Origin: an uncultured Acetatifactor sp.
GTDB taxonomy: Bacteria > Bacillota > Clostridia > Lachnospirales > Lachnospiraceae
NCBI GenBank assembly: GCA_949840885.1
Contig: CATKYJ010000018.1
Span: 1-64,000 of the forward strand
Direction: 5' to 3'
DNA length: 64,000 nucleotides
The notes beneath the pieces were generated by a model. The model made no database searches. It was not told the origin of the DNA and saw nothing but the letters and a program-made list of their open reading frames with translations. The first letter of the stretch is position 1; the number at the start of each line of letters is the position of its first letter. Below are positions 1-7,364 of the stretch, piece after piece. A program made the position numbers and the translations under genes.

Positions 1-343
1 GCATACAAATCTTTTCCCTTGCCGAGGCAAAAGTATTGGCCTTTACATCCGCAAAGCTTAAGTAAATTACGGGCATACTTCCTTGAAGTTTGTGGTATTT
101 CTCATTCTTCCATATGGATAAACCCTCAAACACCTCTCCCTGCCCCGCATATTGTACAGATAAGAATCGCTCCAACATGTTCATATTCAAGGTCTTACCA
201 AATCTGCGAGGACGGGTTATCAGCGTCACCTCGTCTCTGTTTTCCCACCACTGCCTGATAAAATCTGTTTTATCAATATAAAAGCTGTTTTCTGTTATCA
301 GCTTCTCAAAACTTTGAATCCCTATTCCTACGGTTCTCGCCAT
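1..343 (-). CDS. AAA-ATPase-like protein, N-terminal part (cut by window start)
   Basis: About 114 N-terminal residues are visible; the rest lies outside the window. The protein opens with MARTVGIGIQSFEKL and then IDKTDFI, and has a P-loop-like RPRRFGKT around residue 45. This layout is characteristic of the AAA-ATPase-like family (PF09820), whose members usually end in a PD-(D/E)XK nuclease-type domain (PF08011). The family's cellular role is not established; it is common and multicopy in gut anaerobes. The start is set by GGAGG 10 bases upstream of ATG. The nuclease-like C-terminus cannot be checked here. Confidence 0.8.
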   Translation of the reverse strand, partial: MARTVGIGIQSFEKLITENSFYIDKTDFIRQWWENRDEVTLITRPRRFGKTLNMNMLERFLSVQYAGQGEVFEGLSIWKNEKYHKLQGSMPVIYLSFADVKANTFASAREKICM

Positions 344-429
344 GGCAACATATCCTCCATGCTCAAAAGACCACCACTTTGTAGTGCATTAGACTGCAAA
401 CTCTTTTAAACTTATTATATATCATTTCC

Positions 430-463
430 TATCTTTCCCACAGACTCACTCCTGCTCAAACTT
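430..463. repeat. Imperfect copy of the sigK 3' end (att-like repeat, distal copy)
   Basis: These 34 bases match 1165-1198 at 30 of 34 positions, and all four differences are transitions. The partner covers the last codons and stop of sigK; this copy would read KFEQE-stop on the minus strand. The two copies are in the same orientation and enclose about 700 bp that hold only a gene remnant. A duplicated gene 3' end around foreign DNA is what site-specific integration leaves behind. I infer an old att pair; no integrase remains. Confidence 0.55.
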
Positions 464-492
464 GTATTAGTATAAATGAGTGGTAATTATTT

Positions 493-909
493 TTAACTCT
501 GTGCGCAAAATATCTCATACTTGTCCGAGAAAAAGCACATTAAATATTCTATAAGGCATGTCTTACCATTTCCTAGATTGGAATGGATAATTTGAACTGT
601 AAATTCATCTTTTTCTAATGATGTCTTGATATCCTTTATTATACTTCTTCGCACCACATAAGTATCATCATCCGCATGCGAATATACAAGTCCTCGCTCT
701 AACGATCCACTTTCAAATAGACGCCAAGTGTCCATTCTGCTACCAGGATCATGCTCATAATCCCTTAAATTGATTCTTTCAAAATTCCGAAGAACAAAAT
801 TATCCTCATCGGGAAAATAGTGTTTCTTTTGATTATTAATCTGATCCGCGAATCCGTCCAGCCCAACATGGTGTACGATTCCCAGAAGTTTTTTCTTGTT
901 ATCTTCCAA
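493..909 (-). pseudogene. Remnant of a P-loop NTPase gene
   Basis: The open frame of 138 codons has no convincing start. Translation would begin at TTG with no clear ribosome binding site, and sense codons continue upstream to a stop at 946-948. It reads like an internal piece of a larger protein: an acidic and aromatic region, then NLGNGKTCLIEYL, a good Walker A motif, near residue 115. It stops 22 residues later, before any Walker B could occur, so both ends look lost. Large NTPases of defence or signalling type carry such a P-loop after a long N-terminal region, but I cannot name the family. It lies between the two copies of the sigK 3' end, which fits cargo of a decayed insertion. Confidence 0.5.
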
Positions 910-1103
910 GACAATGGTCTTATCTGTGGCATCCGCTGGCCTCTTTTAAGTCTTTCTTAAATAAACCAAATACTGGACTGCTTCCCTAAGCATAAAGCTT
1001 CCCTATCTTTCACAGTTAATCTTATTATACATGCTCGTTATATAACCTACAAGAAAATTACGTCAAATTTCCGAAATAATCATACAGCCCACCAGACATA
1101 ATA

Positions 1104-1147
1104 AGACAGAATCAGTTCGTCCTCTCCCGGTTGGACTGACTCTGTCT
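1104..1147 (-). terminator. Probable terminator after sigK
   Basis: AGACAGA at 1104-1110 pairs with TCTGTCT at 1141-1147, and inner TCAGT/ACTGA extends the stem. On the minus strand the hairpin is followed by a moderately T-rich stretch. It lies about 35 bp past the sigK stop codon. Confidence 0.5.
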
Positions 1148-1164
1148 CATTTTAGAACATTCTT

Positions 1165-1198
1165 TATCTTTCCCGTAGGCTCACCCCTGCTCAAACTT
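1165..1198. repeat. Att-like repeat at the sigK 3' end (gene copy)
   Basis: Partner of 430-463. It contains the last six sigK codons, the TGA at 1181-1183 and 16 bp of downstream sequence. Identity is 30 of 34, with a fully identical 13-base core at the coding end. Confidence 0.55.
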
Positions 1199-1828
1199 CT
1201 CCCGCAGCTTCGAAAGCGCTTTCTTCTCAATCCTCGACACATAGCTCCTGGATATCCCCATCCGCGCCCCGACCTCGCTCTGGGTCACCTCCCGGTTCCC
1301 GTAAAGGCCGTATCGCATGATCAGAATCTGCCGCTCTCTCTGGCTCAGGTTGGCATCCATCAGGGCGAACAGACGCCTGATATTCCCGCTCAGCTCCATG
1401 CTCTCCACGATATCCGGCTGGTTCTGCTCTATCACGTCCACCAGATGGATTTCGTTCCCCTCCTTATCCTGTCCGATAGGCTCGAAGAGAGATACCTCTC
1501 TGGAGGACTTCTTCTTTCCCCGCAGGAACATCAGCAGCTCGTTCTCAATGCATCTGCAGGCGTAAGTGGCAAGGCGCCCCTTTTTGTCGTCAAAGGTCCT
1601 GATGGCCTTTATCAGTCCGATACAGCCAATGGAGATGAAATCCTCTATATCCTCGTCCGCATTCTGGTACTTTTTCGCAATATGAACCACCAGCCGAAGA
1701 TTCCGTTCCACCAGAGTCTTCTGTGCCCGCTGGGCCTCCTCAGGGGAACCATCCCGCAGCAGTCGGATATACTCGGCCTCTTCCTCCTGAGTCAATGGTT
1801 TTTGAAAGGTCTCCAAGACAACCCCCAT
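1181..1828 (-). CDS. sigK: Sporulation sigma factor SigK, lacking a pro-sequence
   Basis: A sigma-70 family factor of 215 residues that directs late mother-cell transcription in sporulation. Region 2 shows NLRLVVHIAKKY, DFISIGCIGLIKAI and ATYACRCIENELLM; region 4 ends in a helix-turn-helix with GISRSYVSRIEKKAL. The segment QDKEGNEI is typical of SigK. Only seven residues precede the conserved PLTQEEE block, whereas the Bacillus subtilis protein carries a cleaved 20-residue hydrophobic pro-sequence. A stop codon two codons upstream of ATG excludes a longer product. The gene is intact, with no skin-type interruption. Activity control must therefore be by transcription rather than pro-peptide cleavage, as known for Clostridioides difficile. 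Confidence 0.92.
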   Translation of the reverse strand: MGVVLETFQKPLTQEEEAEYIRLLRDGSPEEAQRAQKTLVERNLRLVVHIAKKYQNADEDIEDFISIGCIGLIKAIRTFDDKKGRLATYACRCIENELLMFLRGKKKSSREVSLFEPIGQDKEGNEIHLVDVIEQNQPDIVESMELSGNIRRLFALMDANLSQRERQILIMRYGLYGNREVTQSEVGARMGISRSYVSRIEKKALSKLREKFEQG

Positions 1829-1927
1829 GGATTACTCTTAACATATCTTATGTGTCGGATGCATCCGTGGTGCATGTCACAATGAATCGAATGCGGATAT
1901 TCTAAATACAGTTTATTTCTGTTCGGT

Positions 1928-3085
1928 TCACAGCAGGAACTGTGCCATCACATAATTGCTCACGTCCAGCCCCTTTTCCGTCAGGGCAAGCCGTCCTAAT
2001 ACGGCATCGGAAACCGACGCCAGAAGCCCGTCCCGGATGTTCTTCTCTATCACTTTCCCATACACTTCCCACATGTCACACCCGAAAAGCTGTCTGAATT
2101 TTCCCGCGTCCACTCCCTCCGTCATCCGCAGCCCGAGAAACATGAATTCCTCCATCTGTTCCTCCCTGCTCAGATGCCGGACCTCCTCCCTGCACCCGAG
2201 GGGATTCTCCAGATAGGCTGAGAGGCTCTCCCCGTTTCTAAAGCGGACATTCCCCACCAGAGAGGCCGCCCCTATGCCAAAGCCCGCATAGCTGCGCCGC
2301 TGCCAGTAGCCGCAGTTGTGACGGCACGCAAAGCCCTCTTTTGCGTAATTGGAGATCTCGTAGCGCCCATACCCTTTCTCCCCCAGGATTTCCTTTGTCT
2401 CCTGATACATCGCTCTGTCCGTGTCCTCGTCAGGGATATCCGAATTGTCCTGGGACTCCTTTCCATATCGCTCAAAAAGGGGCGTCCCCTCCTCCAGGAT
2501 CAGGCTGTAGGCAGAGATATGCTCCGGAGGCGGGTTCAGGGAAAGGATACGCTCCAGGGTCTGTCTGTACCGGGAGAGCGTCTGGCCCGGAAGCGCGCTC
2601 ATAATATCCACATTCACGTTCTCAAAGCCTGCTCTCCTGGCCTGTCCGTAGGTATCCAGAAACGCTTCCCAGGTATGAATCCTTCCAATCGCCGCAAGCT
2701 CCTCATTGTGGGCGGACTGCAGCCCGATGCTCAGCCGGTTAATACCCGCTTGCCTGTACCTGGCCAGCCCATTTTCGGACACCGTTCCCGGATTGACCTC
2801 AATGGTAACCTCCGCATCCTCCGCCAGCCTGTACGCTCTCTTCACAGCCTCCATCAGCCTTTCGATCCGGGAAACCGGCGCCACGGAAGGGGTTCCGCCG
2901 CCGATAAATACGCTGCAGACCGAATACTTTGCATACGCGTCAGCGCTCCCCTCCGTCTCGGCGAGAAGCGCTTCCATATATCTCTCTATGGTTTCCGTGT
3001 CCGCGGGACCGGAGAGGAAATCACAGTAAAAGCATTTCCTCACGCAAAAGGGAATGTGAAAATAAAGCTCCAACTCATGTCCCAT
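1928..3085 (-). CDS. hemW: HemW-type radical SAM protein (heme chaperone)
   Basis: A radical SAM enzyme related to coproporphyrinogen III dehydrogenase HemN. The cluster motif reads HIPFCVRKCFYCDF: CxxxC followed by C two residues on, then the phenylalanine and aspartate typical of HemW. GGGTPS, the NPGT segment and SIGLQS follow as in the family. HemW proteins bind heme and are thought to deliver it to target proteins, but these homologues are often misannotated as HemN oxidases. I chose ATG at 3083-3085 because AAAGGCAAAAGGAAA lies just upstream; an in-frame TTG at 3136 would add 17 residues with a poor site. It lies directly downstream of lepA, a common Firmicutes pairing. Confidence 0.9.
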   Translation of the reverse strand: MGHELELYFHIPFCVRKCFYCDFLSGPADTETIERYMEALLAETEGSADAYAKYSVCSVFIGGGTPSVAPVSRIERLMEAVKRAYRLAEDAEVTIEVNPGTVSENGLARYRQAGINRLSIGLQSAHNEELAAIGRIHTWEAFLDTYGQARRAGFENVNVDIMSALPGQTLSRYRQTLERILSLNPPPEHISAYSLILEEGTPLFERYGKESQDNSDIPDEDTDRAMYQETKEILGEKGYGRYEISNYAKEGFACRHNCGYWQRRSYAGFGIGAASLVGNVRFRNGESLSAYLENPLGCREEVRHLSREEQMEEFMFLGLRMTEGVDAGKFRQLFGCDMWEVYGKVIEKNIRDGLLASVSDAVLGRLALTEKGLDVSNYVMAQFLL

Positions 3086-3166
3086 GCTTTTCCTTTTGCC
3101 TTTCGGCGTCTGCCGCAGCCCGGCAGACACATACAACAGAACAGTTTCTCTGCTCTCACTCTAGTT

Positions 3167-4993
3167 CTAGTCGTCGTCCAGCTTCAGCACGCTCAGGAAC
3201 GCTTTCTGTGGAATCTCCACATTGCCGATCTGGCGCATGCGCTTCTTGCCCTCTTTCTGCTTCTCCAGCAGCTTTTTCTTGCGGGTGATGTCGCCGCCGT
3301 AACACTTTGCCAGCACATCCTTGCGCATAGCTTTCACGGTCTCTCTGGCAATGACCTTGCCGCCCACCGCCGCCTGGATGGGTATCTCGAACAGATGCCT
3401 GGGGATCTCCTCTTTCAGCTTCTCACACATCCTGCGTCCCCTCTCATAGGCGGAATCCGCATGGACGATAAAGGAAAGAGCGTCCACTTCCTCTTTGTTG
3501 ATCAAAATATCCAGCTTTACCAGCTTGGATTCCTCATAGCCCTTGATGTCATAGTCAAAGGAAGCATACCCCTTTGACCTGGACTTCAGCGCATCGAAAA
3601 AGTCGTATATGATTTCATTCAGCGGCAGCTCATACCGAAGCAGCGCACGGCTGGCCTCAATGTATTCCATACCCAGATAGCGCCCCCGCCTCTCCTGGCA
3701 CAGCTCCATGATGGAGCCGATGAACTCGCTGGTCACCATGATCTCTGCGCTGACCACAGGCTCCTCCATATGCTCGATGACAGAGGGGTCAGGTAAATTT
3801 GAGGGATTGGTAAGTTCTATGACCTCTCCATTGGTCTTGTACACCTTGTACACCACCCCCGGGGCAGTGGCCACCAGATCCAGATTGTACTCCCGCTCCA
3901 GCCTTTCCTGAATCACTTCCAGATGCAAAAGCCCCAGGAATCCGCAGCGGAAACCGAATCCCAGCGCAATGGAGGTCTCCGGCTCATACTGCAGGGCGGC
4001 ATCGTTGAGCTGGAGTTTTTCCAGGGCGTCCCGCAGGTCCGGATACTTTGCGCCGTCCGCCGGATAGAAACCGCAGTAGACCATGGATTGCACTTTCTTA
4101 TAGCCGGGCAGCGGAGCCTCGCAGGGATCGTCGTCATTCGTGACGGTGTCTCCTACCTCCGTCTCTTTCACATTCTTGATGGAAGCCGTGATAAAGCCCA
4201 CCATGCCGGCAGAAAGTTCTTCGCAGGGAATGAACTGGCCGGCGCCGAAGACGCCTACCTCCACCACTTCCTCCTTGGCACCGGTGGCCATCATACGGAT
4301 TTTCGTTCCCTTTTTTACGGTTCCATTCACGATGCGGCAGAAAATGATGACCCCCTTATAGGAATCGTAGAGGGAATCAAAGATCAGCGCCTGCAGGGGT
4401 GCCTTGGCATCTCCCTGGGGGGCCGGGATTTTATTCACAATCTGCTCCAGCACATCCTCGATGCCGATGCCGTTCTTTGCGGAGATCAGCGGAGCGTCCT
4501 GTGCCTCCAACCCGATCACGTCCTCGATTTCATCAATGACCCGCTGGGGATCGGCGCTGGGCAGGTCGATCTTGTTGATCACCGGTATCACATCCAGATC
4601 ATGGTCCAGCGCAAGATACACATTTGCCAGAGTCTGCGCCTCGATTCCCTGGGCTGCGTCTACCACCAAAATGGCACCGTCGCAGGCAGCCAGGGAGCGG
4701 CTGACCTCATAATTGAAATCCACATGGCCGGGGGTGTCAATGAGGTTAAAGATATACTCCTCCCCGTCCTGGGCCCTGTAGACTGTGCGGACTGCCTGGG
4801 CCTTGATGGTGATGCCCCGCTCCCGCTCCAGATCCATATTGTCCAGCACCTGGGCCTGCATCTCCCTGCTGGTTAAGAGGCCTGTCTGCTCAATGATCCG
4901 GTCGGCCAGGGTTGATTTGCCATGATCTATATGGGCAACAATGCAAAAGTTGCGGATTCTGCTCTGTTCTGTTTTTTTATCCAATGACTCCAT
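3167..4993 (-). CDS. lepA: Elongation factor 4 (LepA)
   Basis: A ribosome-associated translational GTPase that can back-translocate tRNAs and is linked to ribosome assembly or recovery under stress. The G domain opens with [16 protein letters not shown], followed by [10 protein letters not shown] (switch I), DTPGH and NKIDLP. The C-terminus carries the LepA-specific domain with [21 protein letters not shown]. At 608 residues it is full length. ATG at 4993 is preferred over TTG at 4999 because GAGGAA is properly spaced before it. A sigma-A promoter lies at 5114-5142, and hemW follows downstream. Confidence 0.97.
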   Translation of the reverse strand: MESLDKKTEQSRIRNFCIVAHIDHGKSTLADRIIEQTGLLTSREMQAQVLDNMDLERERGITIKAQAVRTVYRAQDGEEYIFNLIDTPGHVDFNYEVSRSLAACDGAILVVDAAQGIEAQTLANVYLALDHDLDVIPVINKIDLPSADPQRVIDEIEDVIGLEAQDAPLISAKNGIGIEDVLEQIVNKIPAPQGDAKAPLQALIFDSLYDSYKGVIIFCRIVNGTVKKGTKIRMMATGAKEEVVEVGVFGAGQFIPCEELSAGMVGFITASIKNVKETEVGDTVTNDDDPCEAPLPGYKKVQSMVYCGFYPADGAKYPDLRDALEKLQLNDAALQYEPETSIALGFGFRCGFLGLLHLEVIQERLEREYNLDLVATAPGVVYKVYKTNGEVIELTNPSNLPDPSVIEHMEEPVVSAEIMVTSEFIGSIMELCQERRGRYLGMEYIEASRALLRYELPLNEIIYDFFDALKSRSKGYASFDYDIKGYEESKLVKLDILINKEEVDALSFIVHADSAYERGRRMCEKLKEEIPRHLFEIPIQAAVGGKVIARETVKAMRKDVLAKCYGGDITRKKKLLEKQKEGKKRMRQIGNVEIPQKAFLSVLKLDDD

Positions 4994-5113
4994 TGACAAT
5001 TCCTCGTTTCCTGTTTCTATCCTGGTTCTTTCCTGTCTTTATCCTGCCCTTTCCCCAGGGCTTTGCAGCTTTCTGGGAGCAGCAGCTTTCGCAAATATCT
5101 TACAGACAGTATG

Positions 5114-5142
5114 ATTGTATCAGAATTGTTGGGAATTGTCTA
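5114..5142 (-). promoter_or_regulatory. Sigma-A promoter for lepA
   Basis: On the minus strand TAGACA (5137-5142) and TACAAT (5114-5119) are exactly 17 bp apart, about 120 bp before the lepA start. Confidence 0.65.
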
Positions 5143-5161
5143 TATAGTTGCGCATCTTTCC

Positions 5162-5599
5162 CTACCAGGCCTCTTCCTCCTCGCCCTCATGGATATCGGC
5201 CTTAGGCTTCTCCAGGCCCTTGATCACAATCCCGTTTTTCTGCGCGTAATCCCAGAGCGCGGCATGGATGGCCTCCTCCGCCAGAAGCGAGCAGTGCACT
5301 TTCACCGGCGGCAGACCGTCCAGAGCTTCCATCACCGCCCTGTTGGTCACCTGCAAAGCCTCTTCCACTGTCTTTCCCTTTACCAGTTCCGTGGCCATGG
5401 AACTGGTGGCCACGGCGGCTCCGCAGCCGAAAGTCTTGAATTTGGCCTCTCTGATGATTCCATTGCCGTCAATGTCCAGAAATATCCGCATGATGTCTCC
5501 GCACTTGGCGTTTCCTACCGTCCCGATGCCGCTGGCATCCTCTATCTCTCCCATATTTCTGGGATTCTGGAAATGATCCATTACTTTCTCACTGTACAT
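5162..5599 (-). CDS. iscU: Iron-sulfur cluster scaffold protein IscU/NifU type
   Basis: A 145-residue U-type scaffold on which Fe-S clusters are assembled from sulfur supplied by the cysteine desulfurase encoded just upstream. It starts MYSEKVMDHFQNPRN; GNAKCGD, KTFGCGAAVATSS and VHCSLLAEEAI supply the three conserved cysteines. The aspartate after the first cysteine is present. A GGAGGG site precedes ATG at 5599; an open frame reaching 5668 is an unlikely extension. The acidic tail HEGEEEEAW is unusual but short. It is the last gene of the iscS-iscU operon, although a repeat element separates the two. Confidence 0.94.
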   Translation of the reverse strand: MYSEKVMDHFQNPRNMGEIEDASGIGTVGNAKCGDIMRIFLDIDGNGIIREAKFKTFGCGAAVATSSMATELVKGKTVEEALQVTNRAVMEALDGLPPVKVHCSLLAEEAIHAALWDYAQKNGIVIKGLEKPKADIHEGEEEEAW

Positions 5600-5700
5600 G
5601 ATTTCCCTCCATCTGTTTCCAACCATAATCCGGCGCTGCAAATTGACACTGCATCCTGGACAGCGCAAATTTCACATCCAAAAACCCGGAATCCCGTCTT

Positions 5701-5834
5701 AATCAAAGACCCCGCTGCAAGCAACGGGGTATCAATCTTGCAGCGCTGCAGAGCAGCGGGGTATTTGACCCTCGCGGCATTCGTCAAATGTGCATGCAAG
5801 CATGCCCACTTGACTCATTGCTCGCGGGAATAAA
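5701..5834. repeat. Dispersed intergenic repeat, copy A
   Basis: 134 bp that match 42208-42359 in inverted orientation, almost base for base apart from one internal block. It contains several self-complementary parts: ACCCCG/CGGGGT around a 10-base loop, ATTTGAC/GTCAAAT, and TGCATGCAAGCATGC. Copy A has three bases where copy B has a 21-base hairpin. The right end overlaps the last codons of iscS, so IYSREQ-stop is encoded inside the element. No transposase is associated. Confidence 0.85.
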
Positions 5835-7065
5835 TGTCTCCCTGAAGATTCCGTCCTTGTTCCGCTTCTTCTCCCATGGCAGGTCTTCTCCCGTCTTTCT
5901 GCGCTTTCATAAAATCCTCATACAAAGGCGACATGTCCCGGAGTTTCTGCACGATTTCTTTCAAGTACCCCACCACCGCATCCAGTTCCTCTTTCGTGTT
6001 CTCCTCCGAAAGAGTCATGCGAAGCGACCCATGTGCCTCCTCGTGCTTTAGGCCGATGGCAAGCAGCACATGGGAGGGATCCAGCGCGCCGGAAGTACAG
6101 GCGGAACCGCTGGAGGCGCAGACGCCTTTCATGTCCAGCATGATCAGCAGGGATTCCCCCTCAATGAACCGAAAGGAAAAATTCACATTGCCGGGGAGCC
6201 GCTTTTCCCGATGCCCGTTCAGGCAGCAGTAGGGAATCTCCGCCTCGATCCGCCCGATCAGATAGTCCCGAAGCCCCCTCTCTTTCCTGCCCTTTTCATC
6301 CATGATCGAAACCGCCCTGCGGACAGCTGCGGCAAATCCCACAATGCCAGGCACATTCTCCGTCCCTGCCCGCCTGTTCCTCTCCTGCGCCCCGCCGTGC
6401 ACAAAAGAACGGATTTTCAAACCGGAGCGGATATAGAGCATGCCGATGCCCTTGGGGCCGTTCAGCTTGTGGGCGCTGGCGCTGAGCAAGTCAATGTTCA
6501 TCTCCTCCACATCGATGGGAATCTGCCCGAAAGCCTGCACGGCATCCGTATGGAACAGGATGCCCCGCTCCCCTGCTATTGCGCCAATCTCCCGGACGGG
6601 CTCTATGGTGCCGATTTCATTGTTGGCGAACATGACGCTGATGAGAATCGTATCCGGACGAATGGCGGCTTTCAGAGCCTCCAAATCCACGATCCCCTCA
6701 TTGTCCACGTCCAAATATGTCACCTCAAATCCCCTTTTTTCCAGATAACTGCAAGTGTGCAGAACTGCATGGTGCTCTATCTTTGTGGTAATGATATGCT
6801 TTCCCCGATTGCCATAGCTTTCCGCGGCTGCCTTGATGGCCCAGTTGTCCGCCTCCGTCCCCCCTGCCGTGAAATAGATTTCTTCCTGCTTCGCGCCCAA
6901 GGCTGAGGCAATGGTTCTCCTGGCCTCATTGATGGCCTTTTTCCCGGCACTGCCAAGAGAATAGATGGCGCTGGGGTTCCCATACATTTCCGTAAAATAC
7001 GGCAGCATTGCCTCCACCACCTCCGGGGCAGTTTTCGTGGTGGCAGCATTGTCCAGATAGATCAT
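5815..7065 (-). CDS. iscS: Cysteine desulfurase IscS/NifS type
   Basis: A PLP-dependent enzyme that takes sulfur from cysteine for Fe-S cluster assembly on the neighbouring IscU. It begins MIYLDNAATTKTAPEV. TGGTEADN, IEHHAVL and the PLP lysine in SASAHKLNGPKG are present. The sulfur-carrying cysteine lies in CASSGSACTSG, and RAGTEN is conserved. The SSGSAC loop is the NifS-like short form. At 416 residues it is slightly long: the last 25 or so are not family sequence, and the final six come from the repeat at 5701-5834. A strong site (GGAGCAAGGA) precedes ATG. The promoter and a palindromic operator lie at 7106-7165. Confidence 0.95.
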   Translation of the reverse strand: MIYLDNAATTKTAPEVVEAMLPYFTEMYGNPSAIYSLGSAGKKAINEARRTIASALGAKQEEIYFTAGGTEADNWAIKAAAESYGNRGKHIITTKIEHHAVLHTCSYLEKRGFEVTYLDVDNEGIVDLEALKAAIRPDTILISVMFANNEIGTIEPVREIGAIAGERGILFHTDAVQAFGQIPIDVEEMNIDLLSASAHKLNGPKGIGMLYIRSGLKIRSFVHGGAQERNRRAGTENVPGIVGFAAAVRRAVSIMDEKGRKERGLRDYLIGRIEAEIPYCCLNGHREKRLPGNVNFSFRFIEGESLLIMLDMKGVCASSGSACTSGALDPSHVLLAIGLKHEEAHGSLRMTLSEENTKEELDAVVGYLKEIVQKLRDMSPLYEDFMKAQKDGRRPAMGEEAEQGRNLQGDIYSREQ

Positions 7066-7105
7066 TTTTTCCTTGCTCCTTTGTCCATATGGTTTTTACC
7101 TTCAA

Positions 7106-7126
7106 ATCCTACTATTTTGGTAGGAT
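7106..7126. promoter_or_regulatory. Palindromic operator of the iscS-iscU operon
   Basis: A perfect 7-bp inverted repeat, ATCCTAC and GTAGGAT, around a 7-base AT-rich centre. It begins 10 bp downstream of the -10 box, where a bound repressor would block transcription. Rrf2-family regulators such as IscR commonly control this operon, but no such gene is next to it, so the regulator is inferred. Confidence 0.6.
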
Positions 7127-7136
7127 TTTCACCTAC

Positions 7137-7165
7137 ACTATACCATTTCTCCCCACATCTGTCAA
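7137..7165 (-). promoter_or_regulatory. Sigma-A promoter for iscS-iscU
   Basis: Consensus TTGACA (7160-7165) and TATAGT (7137-7142) are separated by exactly 17 bp on the minus strand, about 70 bp before the iscS start codon. Confidence 0.85.
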
Positions 7166-7364
7166 GCATCCTCCGCATTCTGACAGTTCCGTTTCTTCTG
7201 TTTCTTCTGTAGCTGTTTCTTCTATAACTTTATCTTCTATGCTGTCTCTTCTATTGTTTCCTCCATCTTCCTCCAATACTTCTCCCGGGCTCTTCCTCTT
7301 CCCACCGTTCTTTCCTGCAAATTCCCGGAATATAATAATGAAAAATGAAAGTTCCTGAATCTAT
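7166..7364. other. Intergenic region with a pyrimidine-rich tract
   Basis: This gap lies between divergently transcribed iscS and the flippase gene. Its plus strand is dominated by TTTCTTCT-like repeats (7195-7290). On the minus strand the tract is open and glutamate-rich, but no credible start was found, so I treat it as low-complexity non-coding DNA. The flippase gene must be expressed from here; I see no clear promoter for it. Confidence 0.4.

Noticed and set aside
1844..1885. CGGATGCATCCG palindrome also seen near 44662
   Set aside because: Only about 11 bases are shared and the surroundings differ, so a repeat family is not supported.
2318..3577. A 419-codon open frame on the plus strand
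   Set aside because: It lies antisense to hemW and lepA, both clear genes, has no ribosome binding site and gives no recognisable protein.
7180..7330. Acidic open frame on the minus strand before iscS
   Set aside because: Low-complexity purine tract without a credible start; it ends inside the iscS promoter.
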